Shown here: one piece after another, positions 61,042 through 64,000 of the stretch
Layout: each line of letters begins with the position of its first letter
How positions within the stretch are numbered: position 1 is the first letter of the stretch
Assembly (NCBI GenBank): GCA_002070265.1
Contig: MWCX01000029.1
Span: 41,136-105,135 of the forward strand
Source of the DNA: Bacteroidetes bacterium ADurb.Bin174
GTDB lineage: Bacteria > Bacteroidota > Bacteroidia > Bacteroidales > Paludibacteraceae
Direction of reading: 5' to 3'
DNA: 64,000 nucleotides
Made by a program: the position numbers and the translations under genes
The notes under the pieces: generated by a model
What the model was told of the DNA's origin: nothing
The model's database searches: none
The model's input: the letters and a program-made list of their open reading frames with translations, nothing else

Positions 61042-61205
61042 TTGCACTGATATAAAATCGTTTCAATGCAAATTTCATAAATCGAAATAGCTAATATATG
61101 TTAAATTAAGTTAAAAGCACAAAAAGCATGCCTTATAGCATAAAAAATAATGTAATTTTGTGCTGTGTTTTTCATGGTATTAGATTTAAGGTTAATAAAA
61201 AGATT

Positions 61206-61235
61206 GGGTTGTCGTGAGACAGCCCTTCTTGTTTT
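61206..61235 (+). terminator. Terminator after the DUF1080 gene
   Basis: Stem GGGTTGTC (61206-61213) with GACAGCCC (61218-61225), one G-T pair, loop GTGA, followed by TTCTTGTTTT. Confidence 0.75.
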
Positions 61236-61242
61236 ATAGGGC

Positions 61243-61361
61243 GGTGTCTCATAAGTGCCCAACTGCTGCGTTGCTTTCGATATTCGGGCTCAGTCACATA
61301 CTTCAGTATGCTCCTTCGCCCTCAATCTCAGTGCCTTGCACTTGAACACTTCTAAGACACC
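61243..61361. mobile_element. MITE-like palindromic element, 119 bp
   Basis: The ends GGTGTCTCATAAGTG (61243-61257) and CACTTCTAAGACACC (61347-61361) are inverted repeats with two mismatches. The interior has a nested palindrome around CATACTTCAGTATG and a GGGC...GCCC pair, so it can fold into a long hairpin. Copies or fragments recur at 952-997 and about 62250-62315. No coding capacity and no clear target duplication. The remaining parts of the 61042-61409 gap hold only the terminators. Confidence 0.7.
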
Positions 61362-61409
61362 TTGCGGATTTTTGGTTAAATATTTACTTTTGAGACAGCC
61401 CCTTTTTTA

Positions 61410-62147
61410 TTAATGTCCACCACCTTTAATCATCACGGTGACACCTTTCCAAATAACGTATAAGTCGGTTAAGAATAATTTCCAAGACGGATAGTGCAAA
61501 TAGCGATAAACGTATTCATATTCGTAGATGGGTTTGCCAAATTCCGGCGTTCCTTTGCGTACATGTCCGTAACCTAATAAACCTCCGCGAATCAATTTTC
61601 TGGTAACATTACCTTGTGCCAAATCCCGTTCATAATGATGAACTGCCAATGGTCGAGGTCCAACTATAGACATATCACCCTTGAGCACTAAAAAGAATTG
61701 TGGTATTTCATCCAGATAAAACTTTTTGACGATACGTCCCATGTAGGTTCGTGCTTCCGGCATCCACTCATTTTGGTAAGCATGCCAGTCACCTTTAGCT
61801 TGTAACTCTTGGTCAATATAGGATTGTTTTATCAAACGAATTTTCCATTTTTTAAATTTCTTACCTTGACTAACAGCATAATAGTAGAAAAAAAGCGGAC
61901 CTTTGTTTTCAGGAATAAGCAATCCCTCTACAAAATTAAAAATGACAAGCAAAATGACAGCCGGAGAAAACAATATCAACATAAAACAAGCAACAAACTT
62001 GTCAAATATCAGTTTCGGCCAGGGTACTTTAATTGGTTTTTTAAGTTGAAAAATTTCTTCGTATTTTTTTTTGATTTCGTCGGTAGGAGGTGCATATGGG
62101 AATGCTTCAATGGGTTCAGCAGGATGAAGTTTGGTTGGTTCCGTCAT
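61410..62147 (-). CDS. Polyprenyl-phosphate sugar-phosphate transferase (WcaJ/bacterial sugar transferase type)
   Basis: A 245-residue monotopic/single-helix enzyme of the bacterial sugar transferase family (PF02397). One hydrophobic helix is at about 50-70; the conserved catalytic half includes KKFYLDEIPQFFLVLKGDMS and IVGPRPLAVHHYE. It starts a polysaccharide by adding hexose-1-phosphate to undecaprenyl phosphate. It stands alone, about 20 kb from the polysaccharide locus, which has its own WecA-like initiator, so it probably serves another glycan. Confidence 0.92.
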   Translation of the reverse strand: MTEPTKLHPAEPIEAFPYAPPTDEIKKKYEEIFQLKKPIKVPWPKLIFDKFVACFMLILFSPAVILLVIFNFVEGLLIPENKGPLFFYYYAVSQGKKFKKWKIRLIKQSYIDQELQAKGDWHAYQNEWMPEARTYMGRIVKKFYLDEIPQFFLVLKGDMSIVGPRPLAVHHYERDLAQGNVTRKLIRGGLLGYGHVRKGTPEFGKPIYEYEYVYRYLHYPSWKLFLTDLYVIWKGVTVMIKGGGH

Positions 62148-62249
62148 TTTGATACAATAAAATTTATTTTTTCAGAAAATTTTGATGCAAAAGTAAGTAA
62201 AATATATCATTTCTGTTGAATTCAACTTGAATTAAACCGTATGGCGATA

Positions 62250-62315
62250 TTTCATAAGTGTCCAACTGCTGCACTTCGACTTCGCTCAGTAACCACGTTA
62301 CTTTTCGATATTTTG
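62250..62315. repeat. Broken copy of the MITE-like element
   Basis: TTTCATAAGTGTCCAACTGC matches the left end of the element at 61243, and TTACTTTTCGATATTTTG matches its next block. Between them about 27 extra bases including ACTTCGACTTCGCTCAGTAA are inserted. Confidence 0.6.
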
Positions 62316-62333
62316 TTTCATGTAAAACAAAAC

Positions 62334-62370
62334 CTCCGACTTCAGAAACTGAAATCGGAGATTTTTTTTA
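62334..62370. terminator. Strong hairpin with a T-run, no gene directly upstream
   Basis: Stem CTCCGACTTCAG / CTGAAATCGGAG with one mismatch and an AAA loop, then eight T on the plus strand and an A-run before it on the other. It stands in the 482-base gap between the sugar transferase and the integrase, so it may shield the integrase side from read-through or mark an old gene end. The rest of the gap shows only the repeat fragment above and the boxes upstream of the integrase. Confidence 0.7.
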
Positions 62371-62535
62371 ACTTAAAAATAAACTGAACTCCCTGAAAAT
62401 GTTCACTCTTTTGTTTCGTACTCGAAGCGGGTACTTAACCCAGCAAACTAAGGAAAAAATATGAAAGATATTATACTGATTATAAGCCTATTTAAAATAC
62501 ATCTCTTCTTTTGCTTTCCGTTAATTTCCGTTAAA

Positions 62536-62593
62536 TTTGTTACTTTTGTTACTATTTTGTTACTCGAGAAGATGAATGTACCCTTTTTGTTAC
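62536..62593 (+). promoter_or_regulatory. Four TTTGTTAC direct repeats upstream of the integrase
   Basis: TTTGTTAC occurs at 62536, 62545, 62556 and 62586; two TTTCCGTTAA copies lie just before. The spacing (9, 11, 30) resembles arm-type binding sites of tyrosine recombinases. A perfect -7 box TATCTTTG (62594-62601) follows directly and is 29 bases before the integrase ATG. Confidence 0.65.
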
Positions 62594-62629
62594 TATCTTT
62601 GCAAACATAGGAAAACAAAGGGAAAAACA

Positions 62630-63781
62630 ATGAAAACTACAATCCGTAAATTTAACCCCCGAAAAGGCACGAAAAAAAACAATGTAGTGCTTAGAGAAAA
62701 AGCACTAAGCAGTGGCAACATCAGTCTGTATTTGGATATATACCGTGATGGAATAAGAACTTATGAATTCTTAAAACTATACGTAAACCCCAAAACACGC
62801 AACCCTGTCGAAAGAGAGACCAACAGACAAACCTTTGAATTAGCAGAGAAGATACGGACTCAGAGGGAAAGTGAACTAAATCATTTGGCATTTGGTGAAG
62901 TTGCGCCAGGAATGAAAAAAATTAATTTTTTGGATTTCTATCAAGCATACATTGACAATTATACGAAAGCGGACAAACGTATGATAAAAGCATCATTTGT
63001 TCGCTTCAAAAACTTTTTAGCTGAGCATTATCCACAATATAAAAATAACATCAAACCGGATCAGATTACTAAAAACATGATGGTAAAGTTTGTTGAATAC
63101 TTAGAAAGCCTTAGCAAAGGCGAAGGTGCTCTAACTTTCTACAAGCGGTTTAAGAAGGTAATAAAATATGCTGTCGATGAAAATGTGATTTCTAAAAATC
63201 CATGCAATGGAGTAGTATGCCGGGTAGATGAACATGCACTAAAGAAAGACATACTGAGCATAGAAGAAATGAAGAAGCTATTAAGCACAAATTATGAAGG
63301 TCAGAATCTTGAAGTCAGGAGAGCCTTCATCTTTACTCTATACACTGGCATTAGACATTGTGATATTATTAACTTGAAATACAATAATGTTGATTACTCA
63401 AATAAGCTTCTGTCATTTGAGCAATCAAAAACTAAAGGTAAAAGCTCTGGAAGCTGGGTAAACATTCCACTAAATGAAGGACTACTTTCTTTAATAGGAG
63501 AAAAGCCCGCTAAAGATGATCTCATTTTTAAACTACCTTCTCAAAGCATGTGCTTACGTGCATTAAAAACCTGGACTAACAAAGCACAGATTGACAAAAA
63601 CATCACGTGGCATTCCGGAAGACATAGCTTCGCGGTCAACATCCTGAATAATGGAGCAAATATTAAAACGGTGGCGAGTCTGCTTGGTCATTCCGGGCTC
63701 AAACATACAGAAAAGTACACCCGTGCTGTAGACAGTCTTAAAGAACTTGCAATAAACAGTCTTCCAAAACTAAATTTTTAA
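62630..63781 (+). CDS. Tyrosine site-specific integrase
   Basis: A 383-residue phage/conjugative-element type integrase. The N-terminal Arm-like region (1-95) is followed by a SAM-like core-binding domain (about 100-200) and the catalytic domain. The catalytic set is R242 (YTGIRHCDI), Lys267/269 (EQSKTKG), H328 and R331 (WHSGRHSFA), H354 (LLGHSGLKH) and the nucleophile Y363 (EKYTR). It is the full Bacteroidota form. I prefer the ATG at 62630 (MKTTIRKFNPRKG), because the -7 box at 62594-62601 sits downstream of the earlier start. Direction and position indicate an integrated element extending to the right. Confidence 0.95.
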   Translation: MKTTIRKFNPRKGTKKNNVVLREKALSSGNISLYLDIYRDGIRTYEFLKLYVNPKTRNPVERETNRQTFELAEKIRTQRESELNHLAFGEVAPGMKKINFLDFYQAYIDNYTKADKRMIKASFVRFKNFLAEHYPQYKNNIKPDQITKNMMVKFVEYLESLSKGEGALTFYKRFKKVIKYAVDENVISKNPCNGVVCRVDEHALKKDILSIEEMKKLLSTNYEGQNLEVRRAFIFTLYTGIRHCDIINLKYNNVDYSNKLLSFEQSKTKGKSSGSWVNIPLNEGLLSLIGEKPAKDDLIFKLPSQSMCLRALKTWTNKAQIDKNITWHSGRHSFAVNILNNGANIKTVASLLGHSGLKHTEKYTRAVDSLKELAINSLPKLNF

Positions 63782-63785
63782 AAAC

Positions 63786-64000
63786 ATGCAGATACCTGAA
63801 GAAATAGCCCACATTCAACGAAAGAAGATAAGATATATTTGGAAGAATAATCTTGTCGGATTCTTTATTTATAATGATATTAAGGTAACCTATCATTTTA
63901 TTGAAACGACATTTGATGCAATGAGTCTGAAAGAACCTGAAGCGGTACAACTTAGAAAAAATCCAGCATGTATGGGATTTATCGCTTTTTTGATTTCTAA
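63786..64000 (+). CDS. Unidentified gene following the integrase, cut by the window edge
   Basis: An ATG at 63786, four bases after the integrase stop, opens MQIPEEIAHIQRKKIRYIWK and stays open to the edge of the window (71 codons). No stop is seen, and no family is recognised. The close spacing suggests co-transcription with the integrase as part of the same mobile element. Confidence 0.55.
   Translation, partial: MQIPEEIAHIQRKKIRYIWKNNLVGFFIYNDIKVTYHFIETTFDAMSLKEPEAVQLRKNPACMGFIAFLIS

Noticed and set aside
62415-62455. A possible tRNA 3' end as the integrase target.
   Set aside because: No cloverleaf or T-arm could be built; only a short imperfect hairpin is present.

Overview
The window is a low-GC chromosomal stretch from a member of the Bacteroidota, probably order Bacteroidales. 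The evidence is a type IX secretion-like C-terminal domain, lipoproteins with short lipoboxes, several promoters of the Bacteroidota form (TTTG, about 20 bases, TAnnTTTG), a geranylgeranylglyceryl-phosphate synthase-like UbiA enzyme, ApgM, and a Bacteroidota-type tyrosine recombinase. No rRNA, tRNA or CRISPR array was found.

Left part (1-11.6 kb). After the 3' end of an iron-dependent alcohol dehydrogenase and a repeat-filled gap comes a long minus-strand gene run. It reads, in transcription order: DUF47/PhoU-like protein, PiT phosphate transporter fused to a LuxR-type DNA-binding domain, OprO/OprP-type porin, lamin-tail lipoprotein, divergent CYTH-like protein, CYTH triphosphate-tunnel protein, SLC13/DASS permease, an unrecognised two-helix membrane protein, and (after a gap) a second lamin-tail protein. 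I read this as a phosphate uptake and handling locus whose transporter may double as a membrane-tethered regulator. It is the most unusual system in the window.

11.6-19.7 kb. Housekeeping genes follow: aroA, ilvE, a WbqC-like gene, lepB, dapB, a CoA-binding protein and aroB. A small plus-strand operon (ArsR-type repressor, DUF6132 membrane protein, thioredoxin lipoprotein) comes next, with a clear ArsR-type operator over its promoter.

19.7-40.3 kb. One minus-strand surface-polysaccharide locus starts from a strong promoter at about 40.3 kb. It runs: two small Wza-type lipoproteins, BY-kinase/co-polymerase, large SLBB export protein, second Wzz, Wzy, Wzx, two glycosyltransferases, LicD, PEP mutase, phosphonopyruvate decarboxylase, 2-aminoethylphosphonate (AEP) transaminase, a LicC/PntC-like cytidylyltransferase, GT2, epimerase/reductase, a WecA-like initiating transferase and a WbuC cupin. 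This predicts a polysaccharide decorated with AEP, made through CMP-AEP and transferred by LicD.

40.3-56.7 kb. Mostly plus-strand core genes: UbiA-family enzyme, Maf, ClpC (minus), SodB, a decayed fructosamine-kinase relic, a 59-residue small protein, Rpe, ComEC, DHH phosphoesterase, ApgM, an orphan D12-class adenine methyltransferase, ThrC, RbfA, a LolC/E-like permease and a lipoprotein. The gaps hold several families of dispersed, palindromic or low-complexity repeats.

56.7-64 kb. A radical-SAM sulfatase maturase, then a Gfo/Idh/MocA oxidoreductase and a double DUF1080 protein that together look like a 3-keto-glycoside cleavage pair. A MITE-like palindrome and a lone sugar-phosphate transferase follow. 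A tyrosine integrase preceded by repeated TTTGTTAC boxes marks the probable left end of an integrated element that continues past the right edge.
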